Part shown: positions 1-7,960 of the stretch, piece by piece
How positions within the stretch are numbered: the stretch's first letter is position 1
Layout of the letters: each line of letters begins with the position of its first letter
Assembly: GCA_030649165.1 (NCBI GenBank)
Contig: JAUSGG010000255.1
Location: forward strand, 1 to 41,023
Direction of reading: 5' to 3'
Length of the DNA stretch: 41,023 nt
Source of the DNA: Armatimonadota bacterium
GTDB taxonomy: Bacteria > Armatimonadota > UBA5829 > JAUSEB01
Program-made: the position numbers and the translations under genes
Notes under the pieces: generated by a model
What the model saw: the letters and a program-made list of their open reading frames with translations, nothing else
Told to the model about the DNA's origin: nothing
Database searches by the model: none

Positions 1-14
1 AGGGTTAGGGAGAA

Positions 15-110
15 CGTCATTTCGAGCGGAGCGCCAGCGGAGTCGAGAAATCTGCTTTTCGTGCTGGCAGTTCCGGAAAAAGCAGATTCCTCTCTACGTT
101 CGGAATGACG
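15..110. repeat. Palindromic intergenic repeat, copy A
   Basis: An imperfect inverted repeat runs from CGTCATT (15-21) to AATGACG (104-110). A second pair of arms lies inside: AATCTGCTTTTC (49-60) and GAAAAAGCAGATT (76-88). The same plan recurs at 182-266, and the GTCATT/AATGAC ends recur at 13304-13331, so this is a dispersed family. No open frame with coding character covers it. It could fold as a large hairpin in RNA read from either strand. A small non-autonomous element is possible, but no target-site duplication was identified. Confidence 0.75.
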
Positions 111-123
111 CTGCCCGGTACGT

Positions 124-179
124 ACTCACCATTCCTGAACAGTTACGGAAGAACGCGTAAGAGCTCAGGAATAGTGAGT
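124..179. repeat. Inverted repeat with 15-bp arms
   Basis: ACTCACCATTCCTGA (124-138) is complementary at 14 of 15 positions to TCAGGAATAGTGAGT (165-179), with a 26-nt spacer. It lies between two larger palindromic repeats. Part of its sequence (TGAACAGTTAC) recurs in altered form near 277-290 and around 13270-13290. It is probably a component of the same dispersed repeat cluster rather than a gene terminator, because no T-rich tract follows on either side. Confidence 0.65.
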
Positions 180-181
180 GC

Positions 182-266
182 GACGTCACCCTGAGCCTGC
201 GAAGGGTCTGCTTTTCGACCACGCTCCCCGGAAAAAGCGGATTCTTCGCTCCGCTAGAATGACGTC
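182..266. repeat. Palindromic intergenic repeat, copy B
   Basis: This second copy shares the architecture of the element at 15-110. The outer arms are GACGTCA (182-188) and TGACGTC (260-266). The inner arms are GTCTGCTTTTCG (about 206-217) and a GGAAAAAGCGGATT-like arm (about 230-243). Its left part also contains CCCTGAGCCTGCGAAGGG, a variant of the short palindrome found inside the transketolase C gene at 6836-6855. No coding function is apparent. Confidence 0.72.
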
Positions 267-344
267 CTCCCCAACCGTGAACTGTTACAAGAACGCCGAC
301 AGACACGGAACGCAGATGGAGAGCTAACAGGTATCAGGGAAGAG

Positions 345-887
345 CTATCGGGTGGCGTGCAGACGGCGGTAGGCCATCAGGAGTCCGCAAATGGTCTTGG
401 CGTCCTTGATCTGGCCTGTCTCTATCATCCCCAGCGCTTCGTTCAATCCCACGGTGACGACGTCGAGCAACTCGTCGGCTTCGGGAGCGGCCTCAGTCTG
501 CCGGAGGTCTGTCGCCAGGTAAGTGTGGAGCATTTCGCTGGAGTAGCCGGGCGCGAGGTAGGATTTGAACATCTTGTGCAGAGTCCCGGCCCGGTAACCG
601 GTCTCTTCAATGATCTCCCGCGCCGCACAGTCGTCGGGATCTTCTCCCGGATCGAGCGTACCGGCGGGTATCTCCAGCAGAATCTCTCCAGTGGGCTGCC
701 TGAACTGGCGCACCATCACCACGACGTCCGTGTCGATCAGCGGGACGATGGCGACCGCGCCCTTGTGCTCGACAACCTCCCGCGCCGCGCGTCGTCCGTT
801 GGGGAGTTCCACGGTATCCACCCGAAGGTTAACGACGCGGCCGTCGTAGATACGTTTCGATTCGATTGTCTTTTCGCGCAGGTCCAT
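345..887 (-). CDS. NUDIX hydrolase, ADP-ribose pyrophosphatase type
   Basis: The 180-residue length is typical of bacterial ADP-ribose pyrophosphatases (NudF/YffH type), cytosolic enzymes that hydrolyse ADP-ribose or related nucleoside diphosphate sugars to AMP and a sugar phosphate. A complete Nudix box is visible: G76, E82, R90-E91, E94-E95 and G97, fitting G-x5-E-x7-R-E-U-x-E-E-x-G-U. A beta-strand segment before it (AVAIVPL, VVVMVRQFR) and the conserved proline-glycine stretch (EIPAGTLDPGE) are as expected in this subgroup. The ATG at 887 is preceded by GAGGTGAG at a suitable distance. The gene stands alone, about 250 bp downstream of the DUF3866 gene, and that gap contains two dyad repeats and a stem-loop. 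The exact substrate cannot be read from sequence. Confidence 0.93.
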   Translation of the reverse strand: MDLREKTIESKRIYDGRVVNLRVDTVELPNGRRAAREVVEHKGAVAIVPLIDTDVVVMVRQFRQPTGEILLEIPAGTLDPGEDPDDCAAREIIEETGYRAGTLHKMFKSYLAPGYSSEMLHTYLATDLRQTEAAPEADELLDVVTVGLNEALGMIETGQIKDAKTICGLLMAYRRLHATR

Positions 888-917
888 AATCTCACCTCGA
901 AAATAGGTACCTATCCG

Positions 918-1056
918 GCGGGAACGGCCTCATATAACCGAGTCACCGAACGTCGTCGAAGTCAGTTCCCGCAGGAGGAAGCAACCGGTTTATCGTGTGG
1001 GAACGGCCTTGTGCGACCGAGTGATCGAACACCACCGAAGTCAGTTCCCGCAGGAT
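918..1056. repeat. Two tandem copies of a ~58-bp dyad element
   Basis: Two related units lie 79 bp apart (about 918-977 and 997-1056). Each begins with G-x-GGGAACGGCCT and ends with GAAGTCAGTTCCCGCAGGA. The ends are complementary (GCGGGAAC at 918-925 with GTTCCCGC at 965-972; GTGGGAAC at 997-1004 with GTTCCCGC at 1044-1051). Their centres share ACCGAGT and CGAAC but differ elsewhere. They fill the intergenic space upstream of the NUDIX gene, so they could be part of its leader or a repetitive extragenic palindrome pair. Confidence 0.72.
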
Positions 1057-1103
1057 AGCAGAGTATTTCGCCTTATCCTAGCTGCGCGTTAACCTCCCCC
1101 TAA

Positions 1104-1124
1104 CCCCCTCCTAGAAGGAGGGGG
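1104..1124 (-). terminator. Stem-loop downstream of the DUF3866 gene
   Basis: CCCCCTCCT (1104-1112), loop AGA and AGGAGGGGG (1116-1124) form a 9-bp GC-rich stem with a three-base loop. It starts 17 bp past the DUF3866 stop codon, at the end of the long minus-strand gene string. No clear U-tract follows on the minus strand, so it may be a 3'-end stabiliser, a repeat, or a weak or Rho-assisted terminator. Confidence 0.5.
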
Positions 1125-1140
1125 AACCGGATCCGGCGGA

Positions 1141-2241
1141 TTATCGCGTTGTCACGAATTGCGCGGCGGCGGCCCCGGCGGCGGCCGCCGCGAGGAAGAA
1201 CTCGGGATCGTCTTCGTAACCGCGGCCCATCGTGTTCATACTGACCCCTTTTGCCCGCAGTTCGTCGATTGCCGGCGAGCCGTCCAAAACCCGAACCTTA
1301 TGTTTGAGGGTCGCGCCCGAACGGGCCAATTGCTCCTCCAACAGGTTCAGCTTCATTTCCTCTATTACAGGCAGCGCCACTATCGCCGGAGTCAGGGCGA
1401 TCTTGGTCAGCGCGGTTATGGTGTGGTGACTGATTCCGCGGTGGCGAGGCCGCGGGTCGGCGAAACTCACGCGCGGAACGGCAATTGCTCGCCCGCCCAG
1501 GATATTGACGGCGTTGATGATCTCCCCCTGTTCGATTCCCGAATAGCCGAATGTCGTGCCTGTCCCCACGTTGCCGGGTCCCTGGCAGACTATCACGGCG
1601 TCGGCCTGAGCGACCTCCTTTGCGGCGATGAGGCCCGTGTAGACGTTGACGGCCTCCAGGTCGCCTCCGAACGCCTGCCCGGCGGTGATCGTGACGTCTA
1701 TGAGTCCGGCGTTTTTAAGTTCTTCAACCAACCTGCTGAAGCCAATAGGCAGGGCCGCGCCTTCGGTCATGCAATAAGCTACTCTAACCGGTCCTGAGCC
1801 GGGCGAAGGATGGCTGAGCCGTTTCACCGCAGCCGCGGCAGGAGCGATCTGGCTGTGAAGCTGGCCTACGATCACCGGAAGCCCGTCAAGCGACGTGAAC
1901 CGCTCTATGGCGTCGCGGTGAGCGCTGTCTTCCTCCTCGACCGAAAGGACGGACCGCTGCAGCGGAGTGTAGCGGAGCTTCATTATATGCCCCGGCTCGG
2001 ACGGCTCTTCGCCAGGCTCGCGAGAGAGGTTGGCGATCACGAAATGACATCCGCCCGTGCCCAGCGACAGGTTCACCGCCGTGGTGTTCAGCAAAACTCG
2101 ATCGCCCTCGGCGACGGGTCCGGTGAGACACGGGTAGGCAATAGCGCGGGCCTTGGAGCCTTCAACATCGACCTCCATTTCGATGGCCGAATCACGAACC
2201 GGGCCTATCGCGGTTACGGTTCCGATGGCTTTGCTAAGCAA
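1141..2241 (-). CDS. DUF3866 family protein
   Basis: The protein (about 366 residues from the chosen start) matches my recollection of the DUF3866 family, which has no established function. Hallmark segments are CMTEGAALPIGFSRLV, ITAGQAFGGDLEAVNVYTG, the glycine-rich CQGPGNVGTGTTFGYSGIE, RVSFADPRPRHRGISHHT and a conserved C-terminal region. No signal peptide or membrane segment is seen. The reading frame stays open upstream to 2361, inside the peptidase gene. The best start is the TTG at 2241, which follows GGAG and overlaps the peptidase stop by 8 bp; the N-terminus then reads LLSKAIGTVTAIG. Translational coupling to the PepT-like gene is therefore likely. This is the last gene of the string. 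The family assignment is firm and the role unknown. Confidence 0.85.
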   Translation of the reverse strand: MLSKAIGTVTAIGPVRDSAIEMEVDVEGSKARAIAYPCLTGPVAEGDRVLLNTTAVNLSLGTGGCHFVIANLSREPGEEPSEPGHIMKLRYTPLQRSVLSVEEEDSAHRDAIERFTSLDGLPVIVGQLHSQIAPAAAAVKRLSHPSPGSGPVRVAYCMTEGAALPIGFSRLVEELKNAGLIDVTITAGQAFGGDLEAVNVYTGLIAAKEVAQADAVIVCQGPGNVGTGTTFGYSGIEQGEIINAVNILGGRAIAVPRVSFADPRPRHRGISHHTITALTKIALTPAIVALPVIEEMKLNLLEEQLARSGATLKHKVRVLDGSPAIDELRAKGVSMNTMGRGYEDDPEFFLAAAAAGAAAAQFVTTR

Positions 2242-3373
2242 CGTCGCGCTCCGTTTCGCCGCTCTTGCGGATGAGCGCGACCAAAAATTCCGCGCATTTC
2301 GCGAGATCGGCGACAGCGATCTGCTCGCTTGTGGAATGGGCGCCCTCATATCCAACGCCAATCAGAACCGTAGGAACCCCGATCTCGTTGTAAATGTTGG
2401 CGTCGCTTCCTCCGCCGGCCTCGACCAATTGCGGGGAAATGCCGATCGACTCGCCCGCCGAAGAAGCAAGCCGGATGATCGGATCGTCCGGTTTCCATCG
2501 AAATGCGTTGTACTCGCGCTGGACCTCGATCTCGACCGAGGCCCCGACCTCGGCGGCGCCCTCGCGGAAACATTCGAGCATGTGCTGCCTTTGCGCGGCG
2601 AGCTTTTCTTCGCCGCGGCTTCTGGCTTCGGCCAGGACCTCCGCCCGCTCCGCGACAATGTTGCGCGCGACGCCGCCCTCAATCACGCCGACGTTGGCCG
2701 TTGTTTCGAAATCGATCCTGCCGAGCTTCATCATGGAGATTGCCCGGCTTGCCGCCACAATGGCGTTCACGCCCGCCTCGGGGTTAATCCCCGCGTGCGA
2801 CGCCCTGCCGGTGAATACGGCTTTCAGGTTTTCGTGGGAAGGCCCCGCGACGACGATCGACGCGACGGGTTTTTCGGTGTCGAGCACGTACACAAAATCC
2901 CCGCGTATCGACTCCTTCGGGACCAGCTTCGCGCCCAACAGGCCAATCTCTTCAGCTACGTCGAATATGACTTGGATGCCGCGGTAAGGAATGTCTTCCT
3001 CTTCGACGACCCGCAGAGCCTCGATGATAGCCGCCACGCCGGCCTTATCGTCCGCTCCGAGGATGCTCGACCCGTCCGTCTTGACGACTCCATCCTGTGT
3101 TACGACCGGCTCCAGCCCGCTGGTAGGCTGCACGGTATCGAGATGAGCGCTGAACGTTATGGACACTCCGTTCCTGCTCGCGCCTTGTTTGAAGGCGTAT
3201 ACGTTTCCGGCAGTCCCGCCGATCCTCGCGCCGGCGTTATCCTCGAAGACTTCATACCCCAACGCCTCAAGATGCGGCGGCAGGAAGTCAGCCATCCGCC
3301 GCTCGTCTTTGGACGGACTGTTGATCCGGACCAGACTCAGAAACAGGTGCTGCAGGCGCTCATATTTGATCAA
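2234..3373 (-). CDS. PepT-like M20-family metallopeptidase
   Basis: This 379-residue cytosolic zinc peptidase of the M20 clan most resembles the peptidase T-like group, di-zinc aminopeptidases acting on short peptides. Metal-site segments are visible: SAHLDTV with H77, GADDKAG around D108, VAEEIG with the catalytic-type E141 and ligand E142, LDTEKP with D165, and a C-terminal EGAHSTSE. The lid or dimerisation domain would be about residues 180-290 (SHAGINPEAGVNAI is typical). The ATG at 3373 lies 3 bp after the SIS-domain gene ends, so the two are co-translated or tightly co-transcribed. It overlaps the DUF3866 start by 8 bp. Substrate specificity cannot be inferred; other M20 peptidases are less likely because of the overall pattern. 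Confidence 0.88.
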   Translation of the reverse strand: MIKYERLQHLFLSLVRINSPSKDERRMADFLPPHLEALGYEVFEDNAGARIGGTAGNVYAFKQGASRNGVSITFSAHLDTVQPTSGLEPVVTQDGVVKTDGSSILGADDKAGVAAIIEALRVVEEEDIPYRGIQVIFDVAEEIGLLGAKLVPKESIRGDFVYVLDTEKPVASIVVAGPSHENLKAVFTGRASHAGINPEAGVNAIVAASRAISMMKLGRIDFETTANVGVIEGGVARNIVAERAEVLAEARSRGEEKLAAQRQHMLECFREGAAEVGASVEIEVQREYNAFRWKPDDPIIRLASSAGESIGISPQLVEAGGGSDANIYNEIGVPTVLIGVGYEGAHSTSEQIAVADLAKCAEFLVALIRKSGETERDVA

Positions 3374-3376
3374 CTT

Positions 3377-4414
3377 TTACCTCGTAAGTGTGACTTTGGA
3401 CAGGCCGCGCGGCCTATCGGGATCGTAACCTTTGGCCAGGGCCACGTGGTACGTAAGCAGTTGCCCGACCAGCACGTAGACGAGCGGGCTGAATATTTCC
3501 TGGACGGCTGCGGGAACACGGATGCCCTTGGTCGCTTTCGACAATATACCCCGCTCGCGCGCGATGACAACCAGCTCCACTTTCTTATCGAGCAGCTTGT
3601 CCGCGGTCTGGGCGAGGGTGTCGAACGCTTTACCGTCGGGGGCGATCAGAAAACAGGGAAAACCCTCGTGCGCCACCGCAATGGGGCCGTGCATGAAATC
3701 GGCCGCTGAATACGGCTTGGCGCCGATGTAGCCGGTTTCGGCCATCTTCAGAGCGGTCTCAGCCGCCGTCGCATGGTTCAGACCGCGGGCTATGACGAAA
3801 CAGTCCTCCATATAGCGATAACGCTGGGCCAGCGCCGCAATATGATCCTCGCAGGTCAGCGTCTCCCGCATGAAATCGGGGACCTTTTTCAGACCTTCAA
3901 GTATTTCGCCGCCGCCGTCCAGCTCGGAAGAAAGAACGTACAAAGCCCCAAGCGCGGACGTGTAAGTCTTGGTTGCCGCCACGCTGCGCTCGACGCCGGC
4001 GCAGCAGAACAAGGAATGATCGGCGACCTTTGCCAACTCCGAATCCGGCTCGTTGGTAATGGCCGCTGTCAACGCCCCCGCTTCGCGAGAGCCCCGGAGG
4101 TACTCCACCACATCCGTGGCCTTCCCGGACTGCGAAATGCCGATCACCAGCGTGCGGTCGAAGCGCAGTCTCGCGCCGTAGAGCGTTATGATAGATGGGG
4201 CCGCGAGTGAAGACGGGATTCCATTGACGAGCTCGAACAGGTATCTGCCCAAAGTGGCCGCGTTGTCCGAGGCGCCTCGGGCTACGAGCACGATGTGACA
4301 GATATCGCGCTTGCGGATATCATTGGCCAAAGCGCGCGCGGCCTTGCCATTGCAGACGGCTATCTCGGCGAGGATATCGGGCTGCTGCCTTATCTCCTCC
4401 AGCATATAGGACAT
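3377..4414 (-). CDS. SIS-domain protein, NagB-II/GlmS isomerase-like
   Basis: The 345-residue protein has two sugar isomerase (SIS) domains (about residues 35-170 and 190-330) and no glutaminase domain, so it is not a complete GlmS. It begins MSYMLEEIRQQP, like the GlmS isomerase half. It carries GISQSGKATDVVEYL, SVAATKTYTSAL, DFMHGPIAVA and a DPDRPRGLSKVTLT end, typical of NagB-II type glucosamine-6-phosphate deaminases. The expected reaction is glucosamine-6-phosphate to fructose-6-phosphate plus ammonia, although AgaS-like deaminase activity on other amino sugars is possible. GGAG lies 7 nt before the ATG at 4414. It sits 42 bp after the acetyltransferase gene and 3 bp before the peptidase gene. 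Confidence 0.85.
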   Translation of the reverse strand: MSYMLEEIRQQPDILAEIAVCNGKAARALANDIRKRDICHIVLVARGASDNAATLGRYLFELVNGIPSSLAAPSIITLYGARLRFDRTLVIGISQSGKATDVVEYLRGSREAGALTAAITNEPDSELAKVADHSLFCCAGVERSVAATKTYTSALGALYVLSSELDGGGEILEGLKKVPDFMRETLTCEDHIAALAQRYRYMEDCFVIARGLNHATAAETALKMAETGYIGAKPYSAADFMHGPIAVAHEGFPCFLIAPDGKAFDTLAQTADKLLDKKVELVVIARERGILSKATKGIRVPAAVQEIFSPLVYVLVGQLLTYHVALAKGYDPDRPRGLSKVTLTR

Positions 4415-4456
4415 TCAGTCGCTCCGATGGACTCTTGTACAAGTTTCATGCAAATA

Positions 4457-5650
4457 CTAGAACATATCCGCGTGCCAGTAGACGAAAGGCCGGGGTGGAA
4501 ACAGGGTCGACAGGAATTGGCGAGCCGGTTCGGCAACCTCCGACTTCACGTCTTGGACCGGCCCCATGCCGAATATCAGCCGCGCTAGATCGGGCTGTGT
4601 CAACTTCGCCCGCGAATCCGTGTCGGATGTCGCCACAATGGCTATGCCCGCGCCGTCCGATCTCAGCCCAATCGAGCCTACCTCGGTATCTATCGTAACC
4701 GAGCCGGCCAGGCCCGTCGCTTGGACACGTTTATCCAACTCAGGCAGCAGCCTGCTGAACGTTCGATTCAGGTCGAAGAACAAGACCATGCCGTAGTTGG
4801 TGTGCCGAAACTCGAATCCCCGCGCGATCTCGGACGCCAGGGCCGTCACTGTCTCGTCGGTCGCGGGTTCCACGCGGACTTCCGAAGCGCTCTTATCTAG
4901 CGCATCCTCAGCCGCCTTTCGCATCAGGACGCCGAGACCCTGCTCGTGGCCGGACAGATAACCCAACTCGTCAAACACCAGCATATTCTCCGCCACTCGC
5001 GTCATTGTGTACGCAACCGGCTGCGAATCGTTTTCCGCCAAGAGTATGGTCCACGCCGGGTGGTACTCGTGAAGGCAGAACTTGCGCCAGTAGTGTTCAG
5101 TGCGCACGGCTGACATCAACAGGCCTGCATTGAACTGATCGTATATTCGCAGAAGCGCGGCGGCATCTTTCCCCACATCGTAGTGTCTGATCGTGTATGG
5201 ACCGCCTGAGGACTCGGCAGCCCTAAGCTTACCCCACAGGTAGGGAACCGGCAGAGTTCGCCATCCCAAACGCTCGTAAAAACCGTTTATGCCTGTGTAG
5301 AGAATGGAGAAATCCATTCCGTCGTCGCGCATCACAAGTGCGGCATCGCGGAGAACCTGCGAAGAGTAACCCTTCCCGCGATACTCGGGGTCAGTTCCGA
5401 CGTTGCCTATCCCGCCCATGGTCAGCGTAACCGACCCAACGCGGACCTCGCGCCTGCAGATGTTCAGAGCGCTGACTATGCGACCATTGTCCAGGTAAAC
5501 CCGGCAATAGTCATTCTTGAACCAGGGATCGCCTCTAACGTAGTGGACAAAGTAGCCGTCGAGCGTGAAGGTGAAGGCCCGGTCGAGCATCGCCAGACAT
5601 GCCTCATACTCTTCGTCTCTTATTGCGCGAGGGCCTGTCTCGTCAACCAC
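4457..5650 (-). CDS. Eis-like GNAT N-acetyltransferase
   Basis: The 397-residue length and layout fit the Eis-type family: an N-terminal GNAT domain, a second degenerate GNAT domain and a C-terminal sterol-carrier (SCP2-like) fold. The acetyl-CoA loop is visible in VGTDPEYRGKGYSSQVL (about residues 85-101). The C-terminal part (VTIDTEVGSIGLRSDG, then LTQPDLARLIFGMGPV) matches SCP2-type ends. Family members acetylate amines, including aminoglycosides and lysines, but the substrate here is unknown. The start is a GTG at 5650 that overlaps the dehydrogenase stop by 8 bp, with AAGGAG 10 nt upstream, so translational coupling is likely. It is cytosolic by appearance. Confidence 0.85.
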   Translation of the reverse strand: MVDETGPRAIRDEEYEACLAMLDRAFTFTLDGYFVHYVRGDPWFKNDYCRVYLDNGRIVSALNICRREVRVGSVTLTMGGIGNVGTDPEYRGKGYSSQVLRDAALVMRDDGMDFSILYTGINGFYERLGWRTLPVPYLWGKLRAAESSGGPYTIRHYDVGKDAAALLRIYDQFNAGLLMSAVRTEHYWRKFCLHEYHPAWTILLAENDSQPVAYTMTRVAENMLVFDELGYLSGHEQGLGVLMRKAAEDALDKSASEVRVEPATDETVTALASEIARGFEFRHTNYGMVLFFDLNRTFSRLLPELDKRVQATGLAGSVTIDTEVGSIGLRSDGAGIAIVATSDTDSRAKLTQPDLARLIFGMGPVQDVKSEVAEPARQFLSTLFPPRPFVYWHADMF

Positions 5651-6824
5651 AGCAGCTAAACTCCTTCTTCACGACCGGAATCTGATCGAGGATGGTCCTT
5701 ATCATCCCCTCCTGGCCGTCCAAGCCACACAAGTCGGTCAAAACGCGCTCGAATCCGCCCTCGCGGATTCGGGCCTGGATCTGGGGAGCCGTCGGGTCAG
5801 TCGGCTCGTCGTACAGAAGAGCGGCGGCGATGCCTTTGCAGACGTTGTCCGGCCTGACGCCCTGCTCCACGCACAGCCTGGCCCCGCCGATCAACCTGTC
5901 CGCGGGACCGAGCTTCCGCAGAAGGTCCTTGCCCACGCGCGTCACCTGGTCGCCCAGGGCCTCGTTTCCAAATCTCTCTAGGAGATCGTCGACGAATTCC
6001 TCATGCTCCGAAGGGACGAAATCCCACTTCCTGATCATGGCGGCGCCGGTCTCCATCATCGCGGCGCGAGTGACGCGGAATACCTCAACGTCACGCATTG
6101 ACTGATAGATATACTCGTAGCCGCGCAAATGACCGAGGTAGGCCGAGATGGCGTGCCCCATGTTGTGCCCGAACAGCTTCCTGTCGACGTAGCCTTGGAA
6201 GTTGTCCTTGTACTGTACGCCGACGATTTCCGGCATCTCGCCGATCCACGCCGCGCGGTCCACTGGAAGGATTTTGTACGGCTCGACCACGATCAGCAAA
6301 GGATCCTCGCGTTTCTGCTCCTCGGTCATGATCGGCACCATCCGGGCGACCACTGACTCGACAAAGCCTATATTGCGGTCGAGGTACGCATGGTATTCGG
6401 CCGGCAAGGTCTCCTTGACCTTCTCGCACAGGAATTCAGAAGCGTGGGAAAGGTTCTCGCAGATGATGATGTTCAACGGCCTGTCTCCGAGCCTGTCCGC
6501 GCGTTTCCTGATTCCCTGGGCTATGCCCGGCGCGACGGCCGGGAGCACGTTGACCCCAACCGCCGTGCAGAGAAGATCGGCGTCGGATATTTCATCGGAA
6601 ACTGCTTCCAGATTCCGTCCATTTACAGCGCGCGCGCCGCGAATCGGGATGTCTTCCGGAACCGGTTTCGCATAGCGAATCGTGTATCCGCGGCGTCCGT
6701 TGAGGAGATCGACGACCTCGGAGACGACATCGACAAATACGACCTCGTAGCCCGATTCGGTGAACAATTGGCCGGTGAACCCGCGCCCGATGTTTCCCGC
6801 GCCGAACTGTACAGCCTTCTTCAC
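5643..6824 (-). CDS. mtlD: Mannitol-1-phosphate 5-dehydrogenase-like enzyme
   Basis: The 393-residue protein belongs to the long-chain polyol dehydrogenase family, close to MtlD, which interconverts mannitol-1-phosphate and fructose-6-phosphate with NAD. It opens with the dinucleotide-binding stretch VQFGAGNIGRGF. It has the family's K-x4-N-x2-H catalytic signature as KLFGHNMGH. No PTS transporter is nearby, so mannitol uptake is not implied; the enzyme may make mannitol or handle another hexitol phosphate. The frame is open far upstream to 7592, but the real start is the GTG at 6824. It follows GGAGG by 7 nt and overlaps the transketolase stop as GTGA. The upstream extension is a shadow of the transketolase gene. 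The downstream gene overlaps by 8 bp. Confidence 0.88.
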   Translation of the reverse strand: MKKAVQFGAGNIGRGFTGQLFTESGYEVVFVDVVSEVVDLLNGRRGYTIRYAKPVPEDIPIRGARAVNGRNLEAVSDEISDADLLCTAVGVNVLPAVAPGIAQGIRKRADRLGDRPLNIIICENLSHASEFLCEKVKETLPAEYHAYLDRNIGFVESVVARMVPIMTEEQKREDPLLIVVEPYKILPVDRAAWIGEMPEIVGVQYKDNFQGYVDRKLFGHNMGHAISAYLGHLRGYEYIYQSMRDVEVFRVTRAAMMETGAAMIRKWDFVPSEHEEFVDDLLERFGNEALGDQVTRVGKDLLRKLGPADRLIGGARLCVEQGVRPDNVCKGIAAALLYDEPTDPTAPQIQARIREGGFERVLTDLCGLDGQEGMIRTILDQIPVVKKEFSCCG

Positions 6825-7795
6825 CGGCCGGCCTCCCCTTCGACTGCGCTCAGGGCAGGCTTGCGGGCCAGCACGATCCTGGCGGCGTCGGCGATGTTCG
6901 GGCCGGTCATGCAGTACTTGCAAAGAAGCTCGTCGGAAGTCCCGGATTCCCCGAAACAGTCCTCGATCCCGACGCGCTTCATCGGAACGGGATATTCCTC
7001 GGCCAGCGCCTCTGAGATCGCGCCGCCCAGGCCGCCGATGATGGTGTGCTCCTCTGCTGAGACAGCCGCTCCGGTTTTCCGTACGGAAGCGACGATCGTC
7101 TCTACGTCCAGCGGCTTGATCGTGCTGACGTTCACCACTTCGGCTGAAATGCCTTCCGCGGCGAGGATATCCGCTGCCTTGAGCGCCTCGGCGACCATTC
7201 CTCCACAGGCGAAAAGGGAAATATCCGTGCCCTCGCGCATCACGACCGCGCTGCCGATTTCGAACCGATATGTGTCGTCGAAGATGACGGGCACGTCGGC
7301 GCGTCCCAACCGGATGTAGGCCGGCCCGGCGTGCCGGGCAGCCGCGTGCACAGCCTGCCTGGTCTCGACCGCGTCGGCTGGAACGATCACCGTGAAGTTG
7401 GGAATGACCCGCATCAGAGCGATATCTTCGTTCGCCTGGTGACTTGCGCCGTCCTCGCCCACGGTTACTCCCGCGTGCGTCGCCGCGATTTTCACGTTCA
7501 TTCTCGTATAGCCGATCGACATCCTGGCCTGTTCCCACGCGCGTCCCGTAGCAAATACCGCGAACGTGCTGGTGAACGCTATCTTGCCGCACGCGGCTAG
7601 TCCGGCTGCCGTCGCCATCATGTTCGCCTCAGCAATCCCCATATTGATAAACCTTTCAGGGAATTCTTTAGCAAACTGATTGGTCATTGTAGATTTCGAC
7701 AGGTCGCAATCCAGTACGACTACGTTTGGGTTCTCGCGACCCAATTCCACCAGCGCCTGGCCGTAAGCCTTGCGGGTGGCTAGCATTTCGGGCAT
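6821..7795 (-). CDS. Transketolase, C-terminal subunit
   Basis: This 324-residue protein is the C-terminal half of a split transketolase (PYR domain plus C-terminal domain), to work with the N-terminal subunit encoded upstream. PYR-domain features include LDCDLSKSTMTNQFAKEF, FINMGIAEANMMATAAGLA (with the conserved glutamate that activates thiamine diphosphate) and THAGVTVGEDGASHQ. The C-terminal domain follows from about residue 200. The last 11 residues (ALSAVEGEAGR) are encoded by a short palindromic repeat (6836-6855) and look like a non-native tail. The product transfers two-carbon units between sugar phosphates in the pentose phosphate pathway. It is separated from its partner by 165 bp and overlaps mtlD by 4 bp. 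Confidence 0.92.
   Translation of the reverse strand: MPEMLATRKAYGQALVELGRENPNVVVLDCDLSKSTMTNQFAKEFPERFINMGIAEANMMATAAGLAACGKIAFTSTFAVFATGRAWEQARMSIGYTRMNVKIAATHAGVTVGEDGASHQANEDIALMRVIPNFTVIVPADAVETRQAVHAAARHAGPAYIRLGRADVPVIFDDTYRFEIGSAVVMREGTDISLFACGGMVAEALKAADILAAEGISAEVVNVSTIKPLDVETIVASVRKTGAAVSAEEHTIIGGLGGAISEALAEEYPVPMKRVGIEDCFGESGTSDELLCKYCMTGPNIADAARIVLARKPALSAVEGEAGR
6836..6855. repeat. Short palindrome inside the end of the transketolase gene
   Basis: CCCTTCGACTGCGCTCAGGG is an imperfect palindrome of a type I recognise as a dispersed element in many bacterial genomes; a variant lies at 188-205. It sits in frame near the 3' end of the transketolase C gene and immediately before the Shine-Dalgarno sequence and GTG start of mtlD. 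It therefore both encodes protein residues and could form a hairpin next to the mtlD start. Confidence 0.65.
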
Positions 7796-7960
7796 ATCTT
7801 AACCTCCTGGTTGATGGTTGTTCGTTGTTGGTTGTTTACGGAATCACCCTCACCCGGCGCCCCCACAGTGAGAGGGGATTAGGCCGACTACATTCCGGGA
7901 ACACCGAATTCTCTTTCGTGTTTTCCAGCTTCCGTGCTTTCGTGATTGGCTTTTCCGCCT

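Noticed and set aside
94-306. 70-codon open frame at the window start
   Set aside because: It lies entirely within the palindromic repeats and has no ribosome site or recognisable sequence.
2153-3709. 518-codon plus-strand open frame
   Set aside because: It is antisense to DUF3866, the PepT-like peptidase and the SIS gene, all of which have clear family motifs on the minus strand.
6825-7592. N-terminal extension of the MtlD-like frame
   Set aside because: The extension is an arginine/glycine-rich out-of-frame reading of the transketolase gene. The GTG at 6824 has a proper GGAGG and the normal dinucleotide-binding start.
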